Source: an uncultured Prevotellaceae bacterium (lineage in GTDB: Bacteria; Bacteroidota; Bacteroidia; Bacteroidales; Bacteroidaceae). From it: DNA of 40,452 bases. The notes below the pieces were generated by a model that worked only from the letters and a program-made list of their open reading frames with translations, was not told the DNA's origin and did no database searches. Location of the stretch: contig CACXUV010000012.1 of the NCBI GenBank assembly GCA_902770845.1, positions 1 to 40,452 on the forward strand, given 5' to 3'. Below are positions 1-8,541 of this stretch, one piece after another. The translations under genes and the position numbers were made by a program. How positions within the stretch are numbered: position 1 is the stretch's first letter; each line of letters opens with the position of its first letter.

Positions 1-297
1 CGCCGACGCAAACTGGCCGAACAAATCATGGACGCCCTGGGCTGCACCTACGACCCACAACAGGTGGGCATGTTCCTCTGGGGCAAGATTCCTTCTATAT
101 ATAATAATGTGGAAGATCTGACCGAACGCGTGCTCCACGAGGCCCGCGTCTTCATCACGCCAGGCTTCATCTTCGGTAGCAACGGCGAAAGATACATACG
201 CATCTCGCTCTGCGCAAAAGAAGACAAAATAGAAGAAGCCCTTCACCGGATTAAAGACATAATAACAGAAGAACATAAAAAAAGTATTCTGTCTTAA
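1..297 (+). CDS. Aminotransferase, C-terminal fragment (probable class I/II, aromatic amino acid pathway)
   Basis: The frame is open from the first base, so the gene begins upstream of the window; only the last 98 residues are visible. The fragment runs RRRKLAEQIMDALG to a stop at 295-297 and contains 'GMFLWGKIP' and 'VFITPGFIFGSNGERYIRIS'. This fits the small C-terminal domain of PLP-dependent class I/II aminotransferases, where the Arg of the 'RYIRIS' stretch normally binds the substrate carboxylate. It lies 47 nt before a DAHP synthase/chorismate mutase gene and near tyrA. In other Bacteroidota an aminotransferase sits between prephenate dehydratase and these genes, so a role in the final transamination to phenylalanine or tyrosine is inferred. 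The last residues (KKSILS) fall in a small sequence duplication that continues into the spacer. The pyridoxal lysine is outside the window, so substrate cannot be judged. Confidence 0.75.
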   Translation, partial: RRRKLAEQIMDALGCTYDPQQVGMFLWGKIPSIYNNVEDLTERVLHEARVFITPGFIFGSNGERYIRISLCAKEDKIEEALHRIKDIITEEHKKSILS

Positions 298-339
298 AAA
301 ATTATTCTGTCTGAAGAAACATAAAATAATATTCTGTCA
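271..339 (+). repeat. Short direct duplication at the aminotransferase/DAHP synthase junction
   Basis: TATTCTGTC occurs three times (285-293, 303-311, 330-338). Two of the copies sit in a longer similar block of about 24 bp (271-294 and 316-339), each beginning GAACATAAAA or GAAACATAAAA. The first copy encodes the end of the aminotransferase; the last one ends just before the ATG at 345. It looks like a local slippage duplication; no function is evident. Confidence 0.6.
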
Positions 340-344
340 AAAAT

Positions 345-1409
345 ATGGAACTGGATTTACAACCTTTGCATCTCCCCAGCGACAACGAACGTCCGTTTGT
401 GATTGCTGGTCCCTGCTCGGCCGAGACCGAAGAGCAAGTAATGACCACCGCCCGCCAACTGGCCATGAAGGGCTGCCACAACTTCCGTGCCGGCGTATGG
501 AAGCCGCGCACCAAGCCCGGCGGCTTTGAGGGCAACGGCGAGAAAGCCCTGCCCTGGCTGCAGGAAGTGAAGAAAGAAACCAAGATGCTCGTGAGCACCG
601 AGGTGGCCACACCCGAACACGTGGAGCTGGCACTGAAGTACGACATCGACATTCTCTGGGTGGGTGCCCGCACCAGCGCCAATCCCTTTGCCATGCAGGC
701 CCTGGCCGATGCGCTGCGCGGCGTCGACGTGCCAGTGTTTGTGAAGAATCCCGTGAACCCCGACCTGGAGCTATGGATTGGAGCCATGGAGCGCATCAAC
801 CAGGCAGGCGTGAAGCGTCTGGGAGCCATTCATCGCGGCTTCTCGTCCTATGACAAAAAGATTTACCGCAACCTGCCCATGTGGCAGATACCCATTGAGT
901 TGCGCCGCCGCATACCCGACCTGCCCATCATTTGCGACCCCAGTCACATTGGTGGCAGACGCGAGCTCATTGCACCACTGTGCCAGCAGGCCATGGACCT
1001 GGGCTTCGACGGACTGATCGTGGAGAGCCACTGCGAGCCCGACAAGGCTTGGAGCGACGCTGCACAGCAGGTGACGCCCGACGTGCTCGACTACATCCTG
1101 TCGCTGCTGGTCATTCGCAACGAGCACACCACCACCGAGGGCATTCAGCAGCTGCGCAAGCAGATTGACGAGCTGGACAACCAACTGATGGATCTGCTGG
1201 CCAAGCGCATGCGCGTGTGCCGCGAGATTGGCCAGTACAAGAAGGAGCACAACATGACCGTGCTGCAGGCCAACCGCTACAACGAGATTCTGTCGAAGCG
1301 AGGAGCACAAGGTGCCCTGTGCGGCATGGGTGCCGAGTTTGTGGCCCATGTGTTCGAAAGCATCCACGAAGAGAGCGTGAGACAGCAAATTGAGATTATC
1401 AACAAATAA
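345..1409 (+). CDS. Bifunctional 3-deoxy-7-phosphoheptulonate synthase / chorismate mutase (AroQ type)
   Basis: This cytoplasmic enzyme of 354 residues joins the first shikimate step (PEP + erythrose-4-phosphate to DAHP) to chorismate mutase (chorismate to prephenate). Residues about 1-260 are a short type I DAHP synthase domain. It shows 'FVIAGPCSAET' near residue 20, 'LWVGARTSANPFAMQ', 'ICDPSHIGG' and 'GLIVESHCEPDKAWSD', which carry the expected phosphate-binding and metal-binding residues. Residues about 265-354 are an AroQ helical chorismate mutase ('IQQLRKQIDELDNQLMDLLA', then the KRMRVCREIG region). DAHP synthase with a C-terminal mutase is the usual Bacteroidota arrangement; the mutase may also mediate feedback control, which is inferred. 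ATG 345 gives a full-length N-terminus. The gene follows the aminotransferase by 47 nt and precedes tyrA by 55 nt, so one operon is likely. Confidence 0.95.
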   Translation: MELDLQPLHLPSDNERPFVIAGPCSAETEEQVMTTARQLAMKGCHNFRAGVWKPRTKPGGFEGNGEKALPWLQEVKKETKMLVSTEVATPEHVELALKYDIDILWVGARTSANPFAMQALADALRGVDVPVFVKNPVNPDLELWIGAMERINQAGVKRLGAIHRGFSSYDKKIYRNLPMWQIPIELRRRIPDLPIICDPSHIGGRRELIAPLCQQAMDLGFDGLIVESHCEPDKAWSDAAQQVTPDVLDYILSLLVIRNEHTTTEGIQQLRKQIDELDNQLMDLLAKRMRVCREIGQYKKEHNMTVLQANRYNEILSKRGAQGALCGMGAEFVAHVFESIHEESVRQQIEIINK

Positions 1410-1414
1410 GCCCA

Positions 1415-1449
1415 CAGCCCCCCACCTCCCCACGGGGGAGGCAGGGCTG
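1415..1449 (+). repeat. GC-rich hairpin between the DAHP synthase gene and tyrA
   Basis: Nested inverted repeats: outer arms CAGCCC (1415-1420) and GGGCTG (1444-1449); inner arms CCTCCCC (1425-1431) and GGGGAGG (1435-1441) around a 3-nt loop. It ends 15 nt before the tyrA ATG and lacks a U-tract, so it looks like an RNA hairpin or dispersed palindrome rather than a terminator. It could tune tyrA translation or processing, which is inference. Confidence 0.65.
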
Positions 1450-1464
1450 CGGCTCAGAATACGT

Positions 1465-2259
1465 ATGAAAATATTGATTATGGGTGCAGGCAAGATGGGA
1501 AGCTTCTTCATCGACCTGCTCAGTTTTGAACACGAAGTGGCCGTCTTCGAGAAAGACCCACGGCGCATGCGTTTCACCTACAACTGCCAGCGGTTCACCA
1601 CCCTGGACGAAGTAAAGGACTTTGCCCCGGAACTGCTCATCAATGCAGTGACGCTGAAGTACACCATCCCTGTGTTTCGCGAGGTTATTCCCTATCTGCC
1701 CAAGGAATGCATCCTGAGCGACATTGCCTCGGTGAAGACCGACCTGAAGGAGTTCTATGAGTCTACGGGCATGCGCTACGTGTCGACCCACCCCATGTTT
1801 GGTCCCACCTTTGCCAACCTGAACCAGCTGTCGGAGGAGAACGCCATCATCATCACCGAGGGCGACTTCATCGGGCGCCTGTTCTTCAAGGACATCTATC
1901 AAAAATTAGGGCTGAACATCTACGAATATTCGTTCGAAGAGCACGACAAGACGGTGGCCTACTCGCTCTCCATCCCGTTTGTTTCGACCTTTGTCTTTGC
2001 AGCCGTGATGAAGCACCAGGACGCTCCAGGCACCACCTTCAAGCGCCACATGCGCATTGCCAAGGGGGTGCTCAACGAAGACGACTACCTGCTGCAGGAA
2101 ATCCTGTTCAACCCCTACACCCACGACCAGGTCAGCCAGATACGCACAGAACTGAAGGAACTGCTCGAAATCATCGACCACAAAGATGCCGACGGAATGA
2201 AAGGCTACCTGAAGAAGATTCGCGACAACGTGCGACGCGACATTGAAATCAAGCAATAG
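1465..2259 (+). CDS. tyrA: Prephenate dehydrogenase
   Basis: This cytoplasmic enzyme of 264 residues makes 4-hydroxyphenylpyruvate from prephenate using NAD(P), the committed tyrosine step. The start is placed at ATG 1465 because the protein then begins MKILIMGAGKMGSFF, a standard beta strand plus GxGxxG nucleotide-binding loop. The longer open frame back to 1390 would overlap the upstream gene and add 25 residues read through a GC-rich hairpin. Other family features are 'LSDIASVKTDL' and 'VSTHPMFGPTFANL', the latter holding the His of the prephenate-binding region. The helical C-terminal dimerisation domain follows ('YSLSIPFVSTFVFAAVM'). No ACT domain is fused at the end, so the regulatory domain is absent or separate. 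It is 12 nt from the convergent serB. Confidence 0.92.
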   Translation: MKILIMGAGKMGSFFIDLLSFEHEVAVFEKDPRRMRFTYNCQRFTTLDEVKDFAPELLINAVTLKYTIPVFREVIPYLPKECILSDIASVKTDLKEFYESTGMRYVSTHPMFGPTFANLNQLSEENAIIITEGDFIGRLFFKDIYQKLGLNIYEYSFEEHDKTVAYSLSIPFVSTFVFAAVMKHQDAPGTTFKRHMRIAKGVLNEDDYLLQEILFNPYTHDQVSQIRTELKELLEIIDHKDADGMKGYLKKIRDNVRRDIEIKQ

Positions 2260-2271
2260 GCCACAGCCCGG

Positions 2272-3471
2272 CTACATGCGGCCTTGATCGCCTAAGTAAG
2301 AATCTTTGAAGCCTAAGAAATAGAGCACGCCGTCGAGACCAATCGTATTGATGGACTGTTTCGCATTGGCCACCACACGGGGCTTGGCATGGAAAGCTAT
2401 GCCAAGCCCTGCTTCGCTGATCATGGGCAGGTCGTTGGCACCATCGCCCACGGCAATGGTCTGGGCCAGGTTCACCTTCTCCACCTGTGCAATGAGCTTC
2501 AGCAGTTCGGCCTTGCGGTGCCCGTCAACAATCTCGCCCACGTAGCGACCCGTCAGTTTTCCGTTTTCATCAATCTCCAGCTCGTTGGCATAAACATAGT
2601 CAATGCCGTACTTGCGCTGCAGGTATTCGCCAAAGTAGGTGAATCCACCGCTCAGAATGGCAATCTTGTAGCCGCAGCGCTTCAGGATGGTCATCAGTCG
2701 GTCTACGCCTTCGGTGATGGGCAGTTTCTCGGCAATGTCTTGCATGACGCTCACATCGAGCCCCTTGAGCAAGCTGACGCGCCGCGTGAAGCTCTCCTTG
2801 AAATCTATCTCGCCCCGCATGGCCACGCCTGCTCGCTCGGCCAGTTCGTCGATGCACTCGGTCTGAATGAGCGTGGAGTCCATATCGAAACAAATCAGTC
2901 GGCGCATGCGGCGGAACATATCGTCGCGCTGGAAAGAGAAGTCGATCTCCATTTCAGCCGACAACTTCATGAACTGGCTCTGCATTTCCTGCCGGTTGTT
3001 GGGCTCGCCTCGCAAGGAAAGCTCAATGCAGGCCCTGGTGTGCTTCGAGGGATTCTTGATGCTCTTTCGGCCCGTCAGTCGAATGATGGAGTCAATGTTC
3101 AGCCCCTGGTCGGCAATCACACGGGTGGCAGCCTCAATCTGCCTGGCCTCCAGCTGTCGGCCCATGACCATCAAGATGTAGCGGTTCTTGCCCTGATGGC
3201 CCACCCAGTCTTCATATTCGTCGTCGGAAATGGGCGAGAAACCAATGTTCACGCCCAACTCTGTGGCCTTGAACAGCAGTTCCTTCATCACCTGACCCGA
3301 ATGCATTTCGTCCATGCGAATCAAGATGCCCAACGACAATGTGGAATGAATATCGGCCTGACCAATATCGAGAATCTGGGCATCGTAGCGTGCCAGGATT
3401 TCCATGACAGAAGCCGTCAGGCCCGGACGGTCCTGTCCTGTGATGCGAACTAATATTTGTTCCTGTTCCAT
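2272..3471 (-). CDS. serB: Phosphoserine phosphatase with N-terminal ACT domains
   Basis: The enzyme hydrolyses O-phosphoserine to serine, the last step of serine biosynthesis, in the cytoplasm. From ATG 3471 the protein has 399 residues. Residues about 1-180 carry ACT-type regulatory domains ('VRITGQDRPGLTASVMEIL', then a second region beginning 'YILMVMGRQLEARQIEAA'). The HAD phosphatase domain follows with the nucleophile motif DMDST at 196-200, 'LSGGFTYF' (motif II Ser) and 'AVGDGANDLPM' (motif III). The upstream in-frame ATG at 3546 is rejected because a promoter -7 box (3494-3501) lies between it and 3471. The protein is about 400 residues, the usual length for ACT-containing SerB. It is convergent with tyrA and divergent from the pectinase fusion gene. 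Confidence 0.94.
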   Translation of the reverse strand: MEQEQILVRITGQDRPGLTASVMEILARYDAQILDIGQADIHSTLSLGILIRMDEMHSGQVMKELLFKATELGVNIGFSPISDDEYEDWVGHQGKNRYILMVMGRQLEARQIEAATRVIADQGLNIDSIIRLTGRKSIKNPSKHTRACIELSLRGEPNNRQEMQSQFMKLSAEMEIDFSFQRDDMFRRMRRLICFDMDSTLIQTECIDELAERAGVAMRGEIDFKESFTRRVSLLKGLDVSVMQDIAEKLPITEGVDRLMTILKRCGYKIAILSGGFTYFGEYLQRKYGIDYVYANELEIDENGKLTGRYVGEIVDGHRKAELLKLIAQVEKVNLAQTIAVGDGANDLPMISEAGLGIAFHAKPRVVANAKQSINTIGLDGVLYFLGFKDSYLGDQGRM

Positions 3472-3493
3472 AATAATAATACGATTTTGGGCA

Positions 3494-3501
3494 CAAAGGT
3501 A
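3494..3501 (-). promoter_or_regulatory. Promoter -7 box for serB
   Basis: On the minus strand this reads TACCTTTG, matching the Bacteroidota -7 consensus TAnnTTTG. It lies 22 nt before the serB ATG and so decides that start. No clear -33 TTTG is seen at the right distance. Confidence 0.6.
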
Positions 3502-3560
3502 CGAAATAATCCCCAATTCGGTCTTCTTTATCTCATTTATTTTCATTCTTTTGCAGGAAA

Positions 3561-3592
3561 TTTGGTGGTCTCAAAAACTATTCGTAACTTTG
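3561..3592 (+). promoter_or_regulatory. Bacteroidota-type promoter of the first pectinase unit
   Basis: TTTG at 3561-3564, a 20-bp spacer, then TAACTTTG at 3585-3592: a close match to the primary sigma (sigma-ABfr) consensus. It is 35 nt before the ATG of the GH28-GH105 fusion gene. Confidence 0.75.
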
Positions 3593-3602
3593 CCGACAGA
3601 AA

Positions 3603-3616
3603 CTAAAACTACCAAA
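3603..3616 (+). promoter_or_regulatory. Shared leader motif, copy 1
   Basis: CTAAAACTACCAAA lies in the 5' leader, 11 nt before ATG 3628. Near-identical 13-14-mers occur in the leaders of the methylesterase and susC genes. A translational enhancer or regulator site is possible; the function is unknown. Confidence 0.4.
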
Positions 3617-3627
3617 CTAATCAGCAA

Positions 3628-6600
3628 ATGACAAAGTATTTCAATTTTTTACTGCTTTGCCTGCTATTGCCTGCCCTGAGCACAACGGCCAAGGAGTGGG
3701 ACGAACAGCTTTACAAGCAAATTGAGCAGAGCATCCAGACGCCACAGTTCAAGAACAAGACTTACCTCATCACCAAATATGGGGCAAAGACCACGCTCGA
3801 GGCCAAAGGCAACGATGTTGCTGCCCATAACCAAAAAGCCATTCAGAAAGCCATCGACGTGTGTTCAAAAAAAGGCGGTGGCCGCGTGGTTGTGCCTGCA
3901 GGATGCAAGTTTCTCACGGGTGCCATCACCCTGAAGAGTGGCGTGAACCTGGAAGTGCAGGAAGGCGCCGTGCTCGAGTTTGCCTTCCAGCCGGAACTCT
4001 ACCCCATCGTCGAAACATCATGGGAAGGATTGGACTGCTACAACCTGCAGCCCTGCATCTATGCCTGTCAGGCCACCGACATTGCCATCACAGGCAAGGG
4101 CGTCATCGACGGCAACGGAAGCCTTGACACCTGGTGGCCCTGGTGTGGCGCTGCCAGCTTCGGATGGAAGGAGGGCATCACCACGCAGAAGACCGAAGCA
4201 CGTCCACGCCTGCTCCGCAATGGCGAAGATGGTGTGCCCATGCGCGACGAGCTGGGACGCCCCACGCCTGAGCGCACCTTCGGCCCCAAGGACGGACTGC
4301 GCCCGCAACTGGTGAACTTCAACCAGTGCCAGCGCATCCTGATGGAAGACATTACGCTGCTGCGCTCGCCCTTCTGGGTCATTCATCCCCTGAAGTCGAC
4401 CGACATCACCGTGCGCCGTGTGAAGATGATCAACGAAGGCCCTAACGGCGACGGCTGCGACCCGGAATCGTGCGACCGCGTGCTCATCGAAGACTGCTTC
4501 TTCAACACTGGCGACGACTGCATTGCCATCAAGAGCGGACGCAACCGCGACGGACGCGAGCGCAACATGCCCTCGCAGAACATCATCATCCGCAACTGCG
4601 AAATGAAGAACGGACACGGCGGCGTGGTCATTGGCTCCGAAATAAGCGGTGGCTGCAAGAATGTGTTTGCCCACAACTGCGTGATGGACTCGCCCAACCT
4701 GGACCGCGTGCTACGCATCAAGACCAACTCGTGCCGGGGCGGCGTGATTGAAAACATCAACATGAAAGACATCAAGGTGGGACAGTGCGGCGAATCGGTC
4801 ATCAAAATCAACCTTGACTATGAGCACAACGAGATTTGCTGCCGTGGCAACTACCCCATCGTGAGAAACGTGAACGTTGAGAACGTGACTTGTGAGAAGT
4901 CGAAATATGGCGTGCAAATCATTGGCCTCAACGAAGACACGTTCGTTTACGACATCAACATCCGCAACTGCCACTTCAACGGTGTGCAGCAAGGCAACTT
5001 CTGTTCGGGCAAGACACGCAACGTGAGTTTCGACAACCTTTACATCAACGGTGGCCTGGCCCTGACCAAGAAGCCCTACAAGCACTACTCAGAATGGCTC
5101 ACCTACTCTGAAATGAAGCGCGTGCCGCAATCCTACATGCTCGACTTTGCCACCCGACCCAAGTGGAGCTACGTGATGGGCATTGAGCTCGAAGGCATGC
5201 TCGACACCTATCTGCGCTATGGCGGCCAGTCCATTCTGGACTACTGCAAGCTCTACACCGACACCATGATCAACGAAAAGGGCGAGATTCGCGGCTATAA
5301 CATCCTGGACTACAACCTCGACAACATTCGCACGGGCCATTTCGTGACCCGCATGTACCAGCAACTGCCCGAGAAGAAGAACCTGCTGGCCATGCAGACG
5401 CTCATGAAGCAACTGGAAGACCAGCCACGCACCGTGGCCGACAAGGTGTACTGGCACAAAGCCATCTATGCCTACCAGGTGTGGCTCGACGGCATCTTCA
5501 TGGGACTGCCCTTCCGCTGTCTCACCGCCCCCATCACCACTGGCCCGGCTCAGAAAGCAGGCAAGCGCTCAACCCGTCAGGCAGACCGGGCCAACAGTGC
5601 AGCTGTCAACGCCATCTTCGACGATGCCGTGAACCAACTCACCATTACCTATAACCGCACGCTCGACCCCGTGACAGGACTGAACCGACACGCCTACGAC
5701 GAGAACCGCAACATGTTCTGGGCCGACAAGGAAACAGGACTCTCGCAGCACTGCTGGGGACGCGCTCAGGGCTGGTACACCATGGCACTCATCGAGGTGC
5801 TCGATGCTGTGCCTGCCGACTATCCGCGCCGTGGCGAACTCATCGAACTGCTGCGCAAGGACCTTGACGCCGTGATTAAATGGCAGGACAAGAAGACGGG
5901 CGTTTGGTATCAGGTGATGGACTCGCCCGAACGCGAGGGCAACTACCTGGAATCCACCTGCTCATCGATGTTTGCCTATGTGCTGCTGAAGGCTTATCGC
6001 AAGGGCTATCTGGGCACCAAGTATCGCGAAGCAGGCATCAAGGCCTATCGCGGCATCATCAACAACTTCATTCGCGTGAATGCCGACAGCACCATCTCGC
6101 TCACCAACTGCTGCGCCGTGGCCGGACTGGGCCCGGGCATCAGTCCGCAGGTGGAAGCTGCACTGAAGAGCATCAACCCCAAGGCCAAGGCTAAGGAAAA
6201 CACGCGACGCGACGGTTCTTATGCCTACTACCTGTCTGAACAGATCCGCGACAACGATGCCAAGGGCATTGGCCCCTTCATCTGGGCGTCGCTCGAAATG
6301 GAGCAAATGGGCTACGACACCGAAAACGTGATGCAGCCCATCGACCGCCTGGCCGTGGTGGAGCGCAACAATCCCGTTATTACAAAAGCCGACCCGCTGG
6401 CTTCGCTCACCGTGGGCAACGGTCACTTTGCCACCACCGTAGACGTGACGGGGCTGCAAAGCTACCCTTTTGACTATGAGGCAGGTGTGCCTCTGACAGC
6501 CATGTCTGACTGGGGCTGGCATAAGTTCGAAAACACCAACCGACTCACTGCCGACGAGACGAACAAAGCATTCGATTTGGGCCACGGCCACCAGGAGGTG

Positions 6601-8514
6601 TATGCCGTGGAATACAAGAAGCAAGAGGACGGACGGCACAAGCAGGCCACGGAGTATTTTCGCGTGAATCCTCACCGCCTGAACCTGGGTGCCATTGGTC
6701 TGGAACTGAAGAACAAAGAGGGAAAGCACATTGCGCTGAATGATCTGAAAGACATTCACCAAGAACTGAAGCTCTACGACGGCGTGATTGAATCGCGTTT
6801 CGTGGCCGACGGCACCTCCGTCGACGTGACCACGGCGGCCACGCAGAACAAGGATGCCGTGGTCTACCACATCAAGTCGTCGCTGCTGAAAGACCAGCGT
6901 GCCACAGTGTCCATCCGTCTGCCCTACCCCACCGGCAAGCATGCCGATGCTGCCAGCGACTGGACCCAAAAGGAACGCCACACGTCGCGCATTGTGAAGA
7001 GCAACGATCACAGCGCGCTCATTGAACACGTCGTCGATTCCACCCGCTACTTTCTTGCCCTTACATGGCAAGGCGCTGCCACCCTGCAAGAGTACGACCG
7101 CCATCATTTCCTGCTGTCAACCACCAGCGATGTGCTGGCCTTCGAGGCTGAATACACAAACACACTGCCCACTGAGGCCGAAGCCACCTTCGTCTACGAC
7201 CAATCGCTTCGCGGCGTGCTGAAGGCATGGAACCGCTGGTGGCAGCAAGGTGCCATTGTTGATTTCTCGCAGTGCACCGACCCACGTGCCAAGGAACTGG
7301 AGCGCCGTGTGGTGCTCTCGCAATACCTCACTCAAATAAACTGTGCCAACAACATGCCGCCCCAGGAAACAGGACTCACCTACAACTCTTGGTTCGGACG
7401 CCCCCATCTGGAAATGACCTGGTGGCACATGACCGACTTCGCCCTGTGGAACCGCCCCAAGGTGGTTGCCACGGTGCTCGACTGGTACAACAAGACGGCT
7501 TATCCCGAAGCGAAGAAGATTGCCCAGCGACAGGGATTCAAGGGCATTCGCTGGATGAAGATGACCGACCCCTGGGCAGGCGAAGCCCCCAGTAACACCG
7601 GCTCGTTCCTCATCTGGCAGCAGCCCCACTACATTTATTTGGCCGAAGAAATGTATCGTGCCAATCCCACGGCTGAAACACTGAAGAAGTATGCCCAGCA
7701 GGTGGAAGAAACGGCTGAGTTCATGGCCGACTTCGTTTCCTATGGGGCTAATGGGGCCAACAACTCACATGGTTCCAACCCACGCACCTACTTCCTTCAG
7801 GGCGAAACAGCCATGCAGGAGTCCATGTCGAAGGACTTCTCCTTCAATCACCCCTTCGAACTGGCTTATTGGTACTATGGCCTGAGCGTTGCCCAGCAAT
7901 GGCGCGAGCGCACGGGACTGCAGCGCCATGCCGAATGGGACAAAATCATTGACAACCTCTCACAACTGCCCGAAGCCAACGGCATCTACACCGCTGGCTT
8001 GCCCAAAGGAAAGACTACCGGACTGAAGAGTTTCGACCCCTTCAACACGGTGGGTGGTGGAGCCAAGGTTGTGAGCACAGAAACCTTTGCCGAGAAATGC
8101 CGAAACGACCATCCCGCAGTACTGGGTGCATGCGGTCTTCTCCCACGCGCACCTTTATATAATATGGAAAAGATGCAGAAGACGCTCAACTGGGTGATGC
8201 AGAACTGGAACTGGCAGACCACCTGGGGATGGGACTACGGCATGGTGGCCATGACCGCCGCCCGACTGGGCCAGCCCCACACTGCCCTGCAGGCGCTGCT
8301 CATCGACACGCAGAAAAACACATATCTGAAGAACGGTCATAATTTCCAGACATCCGACCGCCTGCGCCTCTATCTGCCAGGCAATGGCGCCCTGCTCACG
8401 GCTGTGGCCATGATGTGTGCCGGATGGGATGGCTGCGAACATGCCAACAACCCAGGCTTCCCGCAAGACGGCACATGGAACGTGCGTTGGGAAGGACTGC
8501 AGAAAATGCAATAA
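3628..8514 (+). CDS. Secreted triple-domain pectinase: GH28 polygalacturonase - GH105 unsaturated uronyl hydrolase - (alpha/alpha)6 glycosidase-like
   Basis: A 1628-residue protein with a signal peptide (residues 1-21, MTKYFNFLLLCLLLPALSTTA). Residues about 45-490 are a GH28 beta-helix with all four family motifs: NGDGCD (273-278), GDDC (295-298), HG (330-331) and RIK (363-365). It should hydrolyse galacturonan-type backbones. Residues about 512-897 are GH105: 'VWLDGIFMGLPF' with the likely catalytic Asp621, and 'CWGRAQGWY' (709-717). This family removes the unsaturated uronic acid left by lyases. Residues about 912-1628 form a third region starting 'NPVITKADPLASLTVGNGHF', with 'GRPHLEMTWWH' (1257-1267) and 'FLIWQQPHYIYLAEEMY'. 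It resembles six-hairpin glycosidases distantly (GH65/GH95-like), but I cannot name its family or substrate. The frame is uninterrupted and no internal start is needed. The next gene follows after 27 nt. The GH28 and GH105 calls are strong; the third is tentative. Confidence 0.88.
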   Translation: MTKYFNFLLLCLLLPALSTTAKEWDEQLYKQIEQSIQTPQFKNKTYLITKYGAKTTLEAKGNDVAAHNQKAIQKAIDVCSKKGGGRVVVPAGCKFLTGAITLKSGVNLEVQEGAVLEFAFQPELYPIVETSWEGLDCYNLQPCIYACQATDIAITGKGVIDGNGSLDTWWPWCGAASFGWKEGITTQKTEARPRLLRNGEDGVPMRDELGRPTPERTFGPKDGLRPQLVNFNQCQRILMEDITLLRSPFWVIHPLKSTDITVRRVKMINEGPNGDGCDPESCDRVLIEDCFFNTGDDCIAIKSGRNRDGRERNMPSQNIIIRNCEMKNGHGGVVIGSEISGGCKNVFAHNCVMDSPNLDRVLRIKTNSCRGGVIENINMKDIKVGQCGESVIKINLDYEHNEICCRGNYPIVRNVNVENVTCEKSKYGVQIIGLNEDTFVYDINIRNCHFNGVQQGNFCSGKTRNVSFDNLYINGGLALTKKPYKHYSEWLTYSEMKRVPQSYMLDFATRPKWSYVMGIELEGMLDTYLRYGGQSILDYCKLYTDTMINEKGEIRGYNILDYNLDNIRTGHFVTRMYQQLPEKKNLLAMQTLMKQLEDQPRTVADKVYWHKAIYAYQVWLDGIFMGLPFRCLTAPITTGPAQKAGKRSTRQADRANSAAVNAIFDDAVNQLTITYNRTLDPVTGLNRHAYDENRNMFWADKETGLSQHCWGRAQGWYTMALIEVLDAVPADYPRRGELIELLRKDLDAVIKWQDKKTGVWYQVMDSPEREGNYLESTCSSMFAYVLLKAYRKGYLGTKYREAGIKAYRGIINNFIRVNADSTISLTNCCAVAGLGPGISPQVEAALKSINPKAKAKENTRRDGSYAYYLSEQIRDNDAKGIGPFIWASLEMEQMGYDTENVMQPIDRLAVVERNNPVITKADPLASLTVGNGHFATTVDVTGLQSYPFDYEAGVPLTAMSDWGWHKFENTNRLTADETNKAFDLGHGHQEVYAVEYKKQEDGRHKQATEYFRVNPHRLNLGAIGLELKNKEGKHIALNDLKDIHQELKLYDGVIESRFVADGTSVDVTTAATQNKDAVVYHIKSSLLKDQRATVSIRLPYPTGKHADAASDWTQKERHTSRIVKSNDHSALIEHVVDSTRYFLALTWQGAATLQEYDRHHFLLSTTSDVLAFEAEYTNTLPTEAEATFVYDQSLRGVLKAWNRWWQQGAIVDFSQCTDPRAKELERRVVLSQYLTQINCANNMPPQETGLTYNSWFGRPHLEMTWWHMTDFALWNRPKVVATVLDWYNKTAYPEAKKIAQRQGFKGIRWMKMTDPWAGEAPSNTGSFLIWQQPHYIYLAEEMYRANPTAETLKKYAQQVEETAEFMADFVSYGANGANNSHGSNPRTYFLQGETAMQESMSKDFSFNHPFELAYWYYGLSVAQQWRERTGLQRHAEWDKIIDNLSQLPEANGIYTAGLPKGKTTGLKSFDPFNTVGGGAKVVSTETFAEKCRNDHPAVLGACGLLPRAPLYNMEKMQKTLNWVMQNWNWQTTWGWDYGMVAMTAARLGQPHTALQALLIDTQKNTYLKNGHNFQTSDRLRLYLPGNGALLTAVAMMCAGWDGCEHANNPGFPQDGTWNVRWEGLQKMQ

Positions 8515-8541
8515 GACAATTCTAAAAAAAACGTACTATTT

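Noticed and set aside
1390-1464. N-terminal extension of TyrA
   Set aside because: It overlaps the upstream gene and reads through a GC-rich hairpin; the nucleotide-binding strand starts directly at ATG 1465.
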